Shown here piece after piece: positions 16,476 through 22,294 of a DNA stretch of 22,294 nt. The stretch comes from SZUA-76 sp945787585 (GTDB lineage Bacteria; Pseudomonadota; Gammaproteobacteria; SZUA-140). The position numbers were made by a program, and so were the translations under genes. The DNA lies in assembly GCA_947258425.1 (NCBI GenBank), contig CAMYIG010000023.1, forward strand, positions 1 to 22,294, read 5' to 3'. Position 1 is the first letter of the stretch. Every line of letters begins with the position of its first letter. The notes beneath the pieces are model-generated. The model did not search any database. It was given only the letters and a program-made list of their open reading frames with translations, and had not been told where the DNA came from.

Positions 16476-16952
16476 ATGCAAAACACACGATTAGTCGAGA
16501 CCCTGGTGGGGATCTTTGTCGCAGCAGGGTTTGCCGCACTCTTCATGTTGGCGATGAAGGTGAGTAACCTCAACGCATTTTCGAATGTCGAAGGCTATGA
16601 GGTGTCGGCGAAATTTGACAATATTGGTGGGCTGAAGGAGTTGTCGCCTGTCAGTGTCAGTGGAGTGCGCATCGGACGTGTCACGTCGATCGCCTTTGAT
16701 CAGGAGAGCTATCTGGCGGTGGTGACGATGACCATCGACCCAAAATATAATCGCCTGCCGACCGATACTTCGGCGAGCATTTTTACCTCGGGTCTGCTGG
16801 GTGAGCAGTACATTGGTTTTGAACCGGGCGGCGAAGAGGCCTTTTTGAAAGAGGGCGACATCATCAGCCTGACACAGTCCGCGATGGTGATGGAACAGAT
16901 CATCGGCCAGTTTCTTTTCAGCAAGGCATCAGAAGGGAGCAAGACTGAGTAA
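16476..16952 (+). CDS. mlaD: MCE-domain substrate-binding protein MlaD
   Basis: MlaD is a periplasmic MCE protein anchored in the inner membrane that forms a hexameric ring with a lipid-conducting pore. The 158-residue protein has one N-terminal membrane span (about residues 8-28) and a single MCE domain from about residue 38 (GYEVSAKFDNIGGLKELSPV) to about 115 (LLGEQYIGFEPGGEE). A hydrophobic helix (VMEQIIGQFLF) near the C-terminus would line the pore. It is somewhat shorter than E. coli MlaD (about 183 residues), the difference lying after that helix. AAGGA eight bases before the ATG supports the start. Its stop codon overlaps the TolC-family gene by one base (TAATG). Confidence 0.96.
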   Translation: MQNTRLVETLVGIFVAAGFAALFMLAMKVSNLNAFSNVEGYEVSAKFDNIGGLKELSPVSVSGVRIGRVTSIAFDQESYLAVVTMTIDPKYNRLPTDTSASIFTSGLLGEQYIGFEPGGEEAFLKEGDIISLTQSAMVMEQIIGQFLFSKASEGSKTE

Positions 16953-18313
16953 TGCGTAGGGTCTGCTTATCGGGTGTAATGGTGATAGGGCTGGCGGGTG
17001 GATCGTTGGCATACGCTGAGGAGCCGGTTGCTACCATCACATTGTCACTTGATGACGCAGTGGCGCGTGCCGTGGCGACCGATCCGCGCATTGAAGAGCG
17101 TCAGCATCTCGTGAGCGCGGCGCGCGCACTGTTGCAGAAGGCCGAGGGCAGTGATGACACGCGCGTGGATGTTAACGCCTTTGTCGGGTTGACGACCAAA
17201 ATCGACGGCGGTTTTTTTGCGCCCGATGGCGTGACGCCACGCTCTGATAGCCATGAATACAGCGGTGTGACCACGTGGAGTTCAGTCCGTTTTAGCATCA
17301 TCAAACCCCTCTACACCTTTGGCAAGATCGAGCATTTTGCAGATGCCGCCAAAGGCAATATTGCGGTCAAGCAGGAAGATGTGCGCATTCAGCGTGCCGA
17401 TACTGTGATCGATGTGATGCGTGCCTACTACGGTTATCTCACGGCACGCGACACCCGTTATCTGTTTGAAGATGTTGAGGGACGTCTGCAAAAGGCACTA
17501 TCGCTGATCGAGGGTTGGCTTGAAAGTGGGCACGGCGACGTGCGGCAAGCCGACCTGTATGCATTGCAGAGCGGTCTTGCGCTGGTAAAGCGTTATCATG
17601 CGAAGGCCGAGTCGGTTGAGGCGATTGCGCTGGCTGGGCTGAAGATGTTGACCGGGATTGATAGCAGCGTGGCGCTGCAGCTGGCGGATCGTCGCATCGC
17701 ACCAGTTGATCTACCGCCGGAGACGCTTGAAGAGTTGCAGCAACGCGCACTGGAGCGACGCCCTGAAATTATGCAGCTCGAGGCGGGATTGCAGGCGCGG
17801 CGTTCGTTAGTGTCGGCACATCGTGCGGCGAGTCTGCCCAATATTTATGCCGGGATCGCAGGCGCCGCATCCTATGCGCCAAGGCGAGATAAGCTGGAAA
17901 ATCCGCATGTTTACGATCCATTCAATGAGTACGGTGCAACCCCTTTGATAGGCGTTAAATGGGATTGGGCAAAGGGGGTGCAGTCGGCTGAAGTGGCCGG
18001 CGCGAATGCGGAGCTGGCCGCGCTGATTGAAAAATCTTCGTTTGCACGGCAGGGCATTCCATTTCAGGTCGCGGAACAGTATCACAATGTGCAGGGGTAC
18101 TATAAAGCGGTCACTGAGTTAAAGCAGGGCAGTCTCAGCGGACGTCGCTGGATGGTGAGTCGTTACGTCGATTTTGAGGCGGGGCTGGAAGATGCTGAGG
18201 CCGTAATGGCGGCATTTCAGGGGTACGTGCTGGTCTATAGCGATTACCTGATGACAGTGAATGACTATAATATGCATGTGGCACGTCTACATTATGTGAC
18301 GGGAGATTATTAA
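16952..18313 (+). CDS. TolC-family outer-membrane factor embedded in the mla operon
   Basis: This 453-residue protein has a cleavable signal peptide (cleavage probably after the alanines of GGSLAYA). The mature part follows the TolC / OEP pattern of two structural repeats. The first holds SLDDAVARAVATDPRIEERQ, a beta-rich insertion and YTFGKIEHFADAAKGN. The second holds RALERRPEIMQLEAGLQARR, a second beta-rich stretch, then KWDWAKGVQSAEVAGANAEL and a long helical C-terminus. Such proteins form trimeric outer-membrane channels with a periplasmic helical tunnel. The gene is tied to mlaD and mlaC by one-base TAATG overlaps, with GGGAG 12 bases before its own start, so it is a true operon member. 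No membrane fusion protein or RND pump gene is nearby. A role as outer-membrane partner of the Mla system is inferred. Confidence 0.85.
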   Translation: MRRVCLSGVMVIGLAGGSLAYAEEPVATITLSLDDAVARAVATDPRIEERQHLVSAARALLQKAEGSDDTRVDVNAFVGLTTKIDGGFFAPDGVTPRSDSHEYSGVTTWSSVRFSIIKPLYTFGKIEHFADAAKGNIAVKQEDVRIQRADTVIDVMRAYYGYLTARDTRYLFEDVEGRLQKALSLIEGWLESGHGDVRQADLYALQSGLALVKRYHAKAESVEAIALAGLKMLTGIDSSVALQLADRRIAPVDLPPETLEELQQRALERRPEIMQLEAGLQARRSLVSAHRAASLPNIYAGIAGAASYAPRRDKLENPHVYDPFNEYGATPLIGVKWDWAKGVQSAEVAGANAELAALIEKSSFARQGIPFQVAEQYHNVQGYYKAVTELKQGSLSGRRWMVSRYVDFEAGLEDAEAVMAAFQGYVLVYSDYLMTVNDYNMHVARLHYVTGDY

Positions 18314-18933
18314 TGAAACGCTTATCCCTTATTATTTCGCTATGGTGTTTTTTCCTGTTACCGGTGGGTGTCGTGAGTGCCAACGCGCCGGCTCAGCAAA
18401 TGGTGATGGACACCACTAGCAAGATGCTTTCATTGATTGAATCTGAGCGAGAGAAGATCAAGGCGAGCCCCGTTTATATCTATGAACTGGTCGAGGGCGT
18501 GGTGTTGCCGCACTTCGATTTTGATCGCATGGGGCGGCTCGTGCTGGGTAAACACTGGCGCAGTACGAACGAGGCGCAACGCGCACAGTTCACTAAAGAA
18601 TTTAGTTTTCTACTGGTGCGTACCTATGCGACGGCGATGATGGACTACTCCGGGCAGGAGGTGATCTACCTGCCGTTTCGTGAAGGGCAGGATAACGGGG
18701 ATGTGGTGGTGCGCACCGAGATTGATCAGAAGGGCGGCTTCCCGATCCCGATCGATTACAGCCTGCATTTTAAGGACGGTGAATGGAAGGTCTTCAACGT
18801 CAAGATTGATGCAGTGAGTCTGGTGCTCAACTATCGGACCACGTTTTCTAGCGAGATTCGTAATCTGGGCGGAATTGACGGCTTGATTGCCCAGTTGAAA
18901 AAGCGCAACGAGGAAGCGCGCAATGGTCAGTAG
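18313..18933 (+). CDS. mlaC: Periplasmic phospholipid-binding shuttle MlaC
   Basis: MlaC carries a phospholipid through the periplasm between the outer-membrane component and MlaFEDB. The 206-residue protein has a signal peptide ending around VVSANA, and the Tol-Tol-Ttg2 fold segments VVLPHFDFDRMGRLVLGKHW, QRAQFTKEFSFLLVRTYA, and the C-terminal NLGGIDGLIAQLKKRNEE. The length is close to the E. coli protein (211). GGGAG seven bases upstream supports the ATG. It overlaps the TolC-family gene by one base and mlaB by 11 bases. In E. coli mlaC directly follows mlaD; here the TolC-family gene separates them. Confidence 0.95.
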   Translation: MKRLSLIISLWCFFLLPVGVVSANAPAQQMVMDTTSKMLSLIESEREKIKASPVYIYELVEGVVLPHFDFDRMGRLVLGKHWRSTNEAQRAQFTKEFSFLLVRTYATAMMDYSGQEVIYLPFREGQDNGDVVVRTEIDQKGGFPIPIDYSLHFKDGEWKVFNVKIDAVSLVLNYRTTFSSEIRNLGGIDGLIAQLKKRNEEARNGQ

Positions 18934-19261
18934 TGTCAGCCATCCTCGGATTGAGCGACGCGACGAAGGGACGTTTTTGCTCAGTGGTGATCTGAGTTTT
19001 GCCAGTGTGCCCGCTTTATTACGCGATAGTCAACGTCTGTTGCCGCAGCAGATTGATGCTGCCGACGCGAACGCCGTGACGATTGATCTGCAGGGAGTCA
19101 GCCGGACCGACAGTGCAGGGCTTGCCCTGCTGGTCGAGTGGACGCGAAATTTTCGTGCGCAGGGGAATACCCTTCATTTTCTGAATATCCCGGCACAGAT
19201 GTTGGCGCTGGCCCATTTGAGCGGTCTTGAAGGGGTGTTATCACTGCCGAGTACGGCTTAG
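18923..19261 (+). CDS. mlaB: STAS-domain protein MlaB
   Basis: MlaB is a small cytoplasmic STAS protein that binds MlaF and is needed for stability and activity of the transporter. The 112-residue product shows a STAS core with VTIDLQGVSRTDSAGLALLV, in which the conserved hydroxyl position after the aspartate is serine (DSAG) where E. coli MlaB has threonine (DTGG). The start lies inside the 3' end of mlaC, overlapping it by 11 bases, so translation is probably coupled. It ends the mla operon; the next gene is 141 bases away. Confidence 0.92.
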   Translation: MVSSVSHPRIERRDEGTFLLSGDLSFASVPALLRDSQRLLPQQIDAADANAVTIDLQGVSRTDSAGLALLVEWTRNFRAQGNTLHFLNIPAQMLALAHLSGLEGVLSLPSTA

Positions 19262-19402
19262 CTGTCGGAATCGTTGCTGTTGACGATGCGCCAAATCGTG
19301 TGAATCGTCTCGTTTCTTAGTAAATTCTGGTACCATGGCGCCATATTTTTACCCTGAACCAGATCAGCCTGTGACTGAAGTGACGGCGATCAATAGAGAT
19401 TA
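19262..19402. promoter_or_regulatory. Gap between mlaB and ibaG with AATCGT repeats and adjacent palindromes
   Basis: This 141-base gap contains three direct copies of AATCGT (19269, 19294, 19303) and an inverted ACGAT (19283-19287) that can pair with the first copy. Further on, two perfect palindromes adjoin: TGGTACCA (19328-19335) and ATGGCGCCAT (19335-19344). The TGGTACCAT within them resembles an extended -10 element (TGnTATAAT), which could drive ibaG, but no matching -35 is visible. TTGACG at 19280-19285 has no good -10 at the right distance. No T-tract terminator for the mla operon is clear. Confidence 0.3.
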
Positions 19403-19660
19403 ATGATGCAAATTGATGAAATTCAAAAGATGATTGAGGCGGGAATGCCGGATAGTCAGGTCAGCGTGACAGGCGATGGCTCTCATTTTGAGGCGGTGGT
19501 TATTAGTGACGCCTTTGAAGGTAAGGGGATGTTGCAGCAGCACCGCATGGTCTACGCCACGCTGGGCGACAATATCGAAAATGCGGCGATCCATGCCCTC
19601 TCTATGCGTACTTTTACCCCGGCACAGTGGGATGAGGCACAGAAGCGCAAGGTGCTTTGA
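19403..19660 (+). CDS. ibaG: BolA family protein IbaG
   Basis: This 85-residue protein has the BolA fold, with the conserved VSVTGDGSHFEAVVISD strand region and the later HRMVYATLGD and IHALSMRTFTPAQW segments. The GDGSHF wording and the position between mlaB and murA identify the IbaG (YrbA) branch, which partners monothiol glutaredoxin in handling [2Fe-2S] clusters and affects acid resistance and envelope properties. The histidine of SHF and the lack of the usual second ligand pattern of BolA are as in IbaG. Two ATGs stand together at 19403 and 19406; AGAGA lies three or six bases upstream, so the second may be the real one. Confidence 0.92.
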   Translation: MMQIDEIQKMIEAGMPDSQVSVTGDGSHFEAVVISDAFEGKGMLQQHRMVYATLGDNIENAAIHALSMRTFTPAQWDEAQKRKVL

Positions 19661-19699
19661 TCAAAGCCTGAGCATTACTGAATAGGCACTTAACAGCCA

Positions 19700-19729
19700 T
19701 TGAGATACGACACATCTCATCTCTACAAT
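19700..19729 (+). promoter_or_regulatory. Likely sigma70 promoter of murA with inverted repeat on the -35
   Basis: TTGAGA (19700-19705) and TACAAT (19724-19729) are separated by 18 bases and match the sigma70 consensus at five of six positions each. The start of transcription would fall near 19736, about a dozen bases before the murA ATG, giving a very short leader. The inverted repeat TGAGAT-N7-ATCTCA (19701-19719) overlaps the -35 and spacer and could be an operator. Confidence 0.55.
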
Positions 19730-19748
19730 GATTTATTAAAGATTAAGC

Positions 19749-21008
19749 ATGGATAAACTAATAATTACCGGTGGGCCGCAGCTTAATGGCGCGATTCGTA
19801 TGTCTGGCGCAAAAAATGCTGCGCTGCCGATTCTGGTGTCGACACTGCTTGCCGATGAGCCTGTCACGGTCTGTAACGTGCCGCATCTGCACGATATCAC
19901 CACGACGATGGAGCTGCTCGGGCGGATGGGGGTGATCCTCAGTCTGGGCGATAATATGGAAGTCGAAGCGGATGCGTCAGGCGTCACTAATTTCCATGCG
20001 CCGTATGAACTGGTGAGGACGATGCGTGCTTCGATTCTGGTGCTGGGCCCATTGCTGGCTCGTTTTGGCGAAGCCGATGTCTCGCTGCCGGGCGGTTGTG
20101 CGATCGGTACTCGCCCCGTGGATCTGCATATTCATGCACTTGAAGCGATGGGCGCTGAGATTACCGTGGAAGGCGGCTATATTCGCGCACGGGCCGGACG
20201 CCTGCAGGGTACGAAAATCTTTATGGATATTGTTACCGTCACCGGTACCGAGAATATTATGATGGCGGCGACCTTAGCAGAAGGCACAACCGTGATTGAA
20301 AATGCGGCACGTGAACCCGAAGTAGTGGATCTCGCCAACTGCCTGAATAGCATGGGCGCGAAGGTCAGTGGCGCGGGCAGTGCCACCATCACGATTGAAG
20401 GGGTTGAGCGACTCGGTGGGACACGTTACGCGGTACTGCCTGATCGCATTGAGACAGGTACCTATCTGGTCGGTGCGGCGATTGCGGGGGGTAAGGTGCG
20501 GGTGCGCGATACTCGCCCCGATACCCTCGACGCGGTGCTGGCGAAGTTACGTGAGGCGGGTGCGAAAATCACCACGGGTGAAGACTGGATTGAACTGGAT
20601 ATGGAAGGGAGGCAGCTGAAGGCGGTGGATATTAGAACCGCGCCATACCCGGCATTCCCAACCGATATGCAGGCGCAGTTCACAGTGTTGAATGCGGTGG
20701 CAGAAGGGACGGGTACTATCACTGAAACTGTTTTTGAGAATCGTTTTATGCATGTGCCGGAGTTACAACGCATGGGCGCCAATCTGCGACTGGAAGGGAA
20801 TACGGTAGTCTGTATCGGCGTCGACAAGCTAGTCGGCGCGCCGGTGATGGCGACCGACCTGCGTGCCTCTGCGAGCCTGGTGCTGGCAGGACTGGTGGCA
20901 GAGGGTGATACGGTGGTGGATCGCATCTATCACATTGATCGTGGTTACGATTGTATCGAAGAGAAGCTGGCACTGCTCGGTGCTAAAATACGCCGCGTAC
21001 CAAATTAG
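19749..21008 (+). CDS. murA: UDP-N-acetylglucosamine 1-carboxyvinyltransferase
   Basis: MurA transfers enolpyruvate from phosphoenolpyruvate to UDP-GlcNAc, the first committed step of peptidoglycan synthesis, in the cytoplasm. The 419-residue protein is full length. Lys22 in SGAKNAALPIL and the catalytic Cys117 in GGCAIGTRP are present, so the enzyme has the form that fosfomycin modifies. The segments FPTDMQAQF (with the base-catalyst aspartate) and ATDLRASASLVLAGL near the C-terminus complete the family pattern. The ribosome binding site is weak (TAAG). A good promoter lies just upstream. MurA between ibaG and hisG is a standard order in many gammaproteobacteria. Confidence 0.98.
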   Translation: MDKLIITGGPQLNGAIRMSGAKNAALPILVSTLLADEPVTVCNVPHLHDITTTMELLGRMGVILSLGDNMEVEADASGVTNFHAPYELVRTMRASILVLGPLLARFGEADVSLPGGCAIGTRPVDLHIHALEAMGAEITVEGGYIRARAGRLQGTKIFMDIVTVTGTENIMMAATLAEGTTVIENAAREPEVVDLANCLNSMGAKVSGAGSATITIEGVERLGGTRYAVLPDRIETGTYLVGAAIAGGKVRVRDTRPDTLDAVLAKLREAGAKITTGEDWIELDMEGRQLKAVDIRTAPYPAFPTDMQAQFTVLNAVAEGTGTITETVFENRFMHVPELQRMGANLRLEGNTVVCIGVDKLVGAPVMATDLRASASLVLAGLVAEGDTVVDRIYHIDRGYDCIEEKLALLGAKIRRVPN

Positions 21009-21041
21009 TTGTCGAGCAATAATGAGTTAAGAGTTAATAAG

Positions 21042-21680
21042 ATGAGTGCAACCATTACCATCGCGCTGTCCAAAGGGCGTATTTTCAAAGAGACCCTGCC
21101 GCTGCTGGCGCACGCAGGTATTATCCCGCTGGATGATCCAACCACCAGCCGTAAGCTGATCCTCGATACTAATTTAGACGATGTGAAGCTGGTGGTGATT
21201 CGTGCCTCTGATGTGCCCACGTTTGTCGAATATGGCGCAGCCGATATGGGCGTGACGGGTAAAGATGTGCTGGTGGAATACGGCGGTGATGGCCTTTATG
21301 AGCCGCTGGATCTAAAAATTGCCAGATGTCGCATGATGGTGGCGGGGCCTGAAAATAGCGTGATCGATGAGACCCGCATGCGTATCGCCACCAAATATGT
21401 TGAGACGGCCAAACGATACTTTGCCGCACAGGGTCAGCAGGTTGAGATCATCAAACTGTACGGCGCGATGGAGCTGGCGCCGATCGTCGGACTTGCGGAT
21501 CGCATTGTCGATGTAGTCGACACCGGCAACACACTGAGGGCCAACGGCCTGGTGCCGATGGATCACATCGCGGATGTCAGTTCACGCCTGATTGTTAACA
21601 AGGCGTCAATGAAGATGAAGCATGAGCGGGTGAAGCGCTATATTGATCTGATCGCGGAAGCGGTTGCCCAAAATGGCTAA
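21042..21680 (+). CDS. hisG: ATP phosphoribosyltransferase, short form (HisG-S)
   Basis: HisG condenses ATP with PRPP in the first step of histidine biosynthesis. The 212-residue product contains TIALSKGRIFKETLPLL at the N-terminus, the ADMGVTGKDVL segment, and the PRPP-binding loop VDVVDTGNTLRANGL. It lacks the roughly 80-residue C-terminal regulatory domain of the enteric long form, so it is the short form, which needs HisZ for activity and histidine feedback. HisZ is not in the window. I chose the ATG at 21042, with AAGAG eight bases upstream; the frame is open back to a TTG directly after murA, but that extension has no family similarity. Confidence 0.96.
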   Translation: MSATITIALSKGRIFKETLPLLAHAGIIPLDDPTTSRKLILDTNLDDVKLVVIRASDVPTFVEYGAADMGVTGKDVLVEYGGDGLYEPLDLKIARCRMMVAGPENSVIDETRMRIATKYVETAKRYFAAQGQQVEIIKLYGAMELAPIVGLADRIVDVVDTGNTLRANGLVPMDHIADVSSRLIVNKASMKMKHERVKRYIDLIAEAVAQNG

Positions 21681-21743
21681 TGTCACGCATGGCTAATATT
21701 GAACACTCAAGTTGTTTGGTTCGGAATGTAATGGGGGTGACCT

Positions 21744-22294
21744 GTGACTAAGATTCTACGTCTGGATGCTGCCGCTGCAGATTTCCGCAGCCAGCTGGAT
21801 GACCGTCTGGCCTGGGATAGCGCGGCCGATGAGGGCGTTCAACAGACGGTGCGCGACATCATTGCTGATGTGCGTAGGCGCGGTGATGCCGCCGTGGTGG
21901 AATACACCAACCGTTTTGATCGCCTGAGCGCGGCTGATATGGGGGCGCTGGAGATTCCGTTATCACGTCTCAAAGTGGCACGCGCATCGGTCGATGCGGC
22001 ACAGTGCGCGGCGCTGGAGCTTGCGGCGGAACGCCTTTACGCCTATCACGAACATCAGAAGATGGCATCGTGGTCTTACACAGAAGCGGATGGCACACTG
22101 CTGGGGCAGCAGGTGACGCCGCTCGATCGTGTCGGGCTGTATGTTCCCGGTGGTAAGGCGGTCTACCCCTCATCGGTATTGATGAACGCGATCCCTGCCA
22201 AGGTGGCGGGTGTTGCCGAACTGATCATGGTGGTGCCGACCCCCGATAATATAGTGAATGACATGGTGCTGGCAGCGGCGGATATCGCCGGGGT
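21744..22294 (+). CDS. hisD: Histidinol dehydrogenase (3' end outside window)
   Basis: HisD oxidises L-histidinol to L-histidine through the aldehyde, the last two steps of histidine synthesis, with NAD and a zinc ion. The first 183 codons are present. The segments VRRRGDAAVVEYTNRFD, VTPLDRVGLYVPGGKAVYPS and SVLMNAIPAKVAGV are diagnostic. The start is a GTG at 21744, preceded by GGGGGTGA; an in-frame TGA two codons upstream leaves no earlier start. The gene follows hisG after 63 bases, in the common hisG-hisD order, and is presumably cotranscribed with it. Confidence 0.95.
   Translation, partial: MTKILRLDAAAADFRSQLDDRLAWDSAADEGVQQTVRDIIADVRRRGDAAVVEYTNRFDRLSAADMGALEIPLSRLKVARASVDAAQCAALELAAERLYAYHEHQKMASWSYTEADGTLLGQQVTPLDRVGLYVPGGKAVYPSSVLMNAIPAKVAGVAELIMVVPTPDNIVNDMVLAAADIAG

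Noticed and set aside
20462..20926. 154-codon open frame on the minus strand inside murA
   Set aside because: It is serine/threonine-rich shadow coding opposite a full-length conserved enzyme, with no recognisable motif.
21009..21041. TTG start of hisG directly after the murA stop
   Set aside because: The 11 extra residues are not found in HisG proteins; ATG at 21042 has AAGAG at good spacing.

Overview
The window is chromosomal DNA from a gammaproteobacterium. The order maf-rng-yhdP-nit-tldD-pmbA, followed by an mla operon, ibaG, murA, hisG and hisD, is a housekeeping arrangement familiar from that class. A short-form HisG and a nit gene ahead of tldD point away from the enteric bacteria and toward pseudomonad-like or sulfur-oxidiser-like lineages, but I cannot name a genus. 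No tRNA, rRNA, insertion sequence, phage gene or CRISPR array is visible.

Region 1 (1-4665, minus strand) is visibly AT-richer than the rest. It holds a glycosylation cassette transcribed away from the housekeeping genes. First comes a polyprenyl-phosphate sugar synthase fused to a GtrA-type membrane domain (4665-3583). Two tandem paralogous GT-C membrane proteins of the DUF2723 / TMEM260-like family follow: one complete (3595-1481) and one running off the left edge (1419-1). A simple reading is that the GT2 enzyme charges a lipid carrier with a sugar, the GtrA part helps move it across the inner membrane, and the two GT-C enzymes transfer it to periplasmic acceptors. The acceptor is unknown.

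Region 2 (4846-11008, plus strand) carries maf (nucleotide pyrophosphatase), rng (RNase G) and yhdP (giant AsmA-like protein of lipid export to the outer membrane). Region 3 (11143-14810) carries a nitrilase-family amidase and the two halves of the TldD/TldE protease, with tldD and pmbA overlapping by ATGA.

Region 4 (14852-19261) is an mla retrograde phospholipid transport operon in the order mlaF-mlaE-mlaD-[TolC-family gene]-mlaC-mlaB. The TolC-family outer-membrane factor is joined to mlaD and mlaC by one-base TAATG overlaps, so it appears to be a built-in part of the operon. This is the most unusual feature of the window, because the known E. coli partner at the outer membrane is MlaA and not a TolC protein. 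Together with yhdP, much of the window concerns traffic of lipids between the membranes.

Region 5 (19403-22294) carries ibaG (BolA family), murA behind a good sigma70-like promoter, a short-form hisG and the start of hisD, which runs off the right edge. The longest gene-free stretches are 4666-4845, 19262-19402 and 11009-11142, all under 300 bases. Each holds an inverted repeat or a possible regulatory element, described in the entries.
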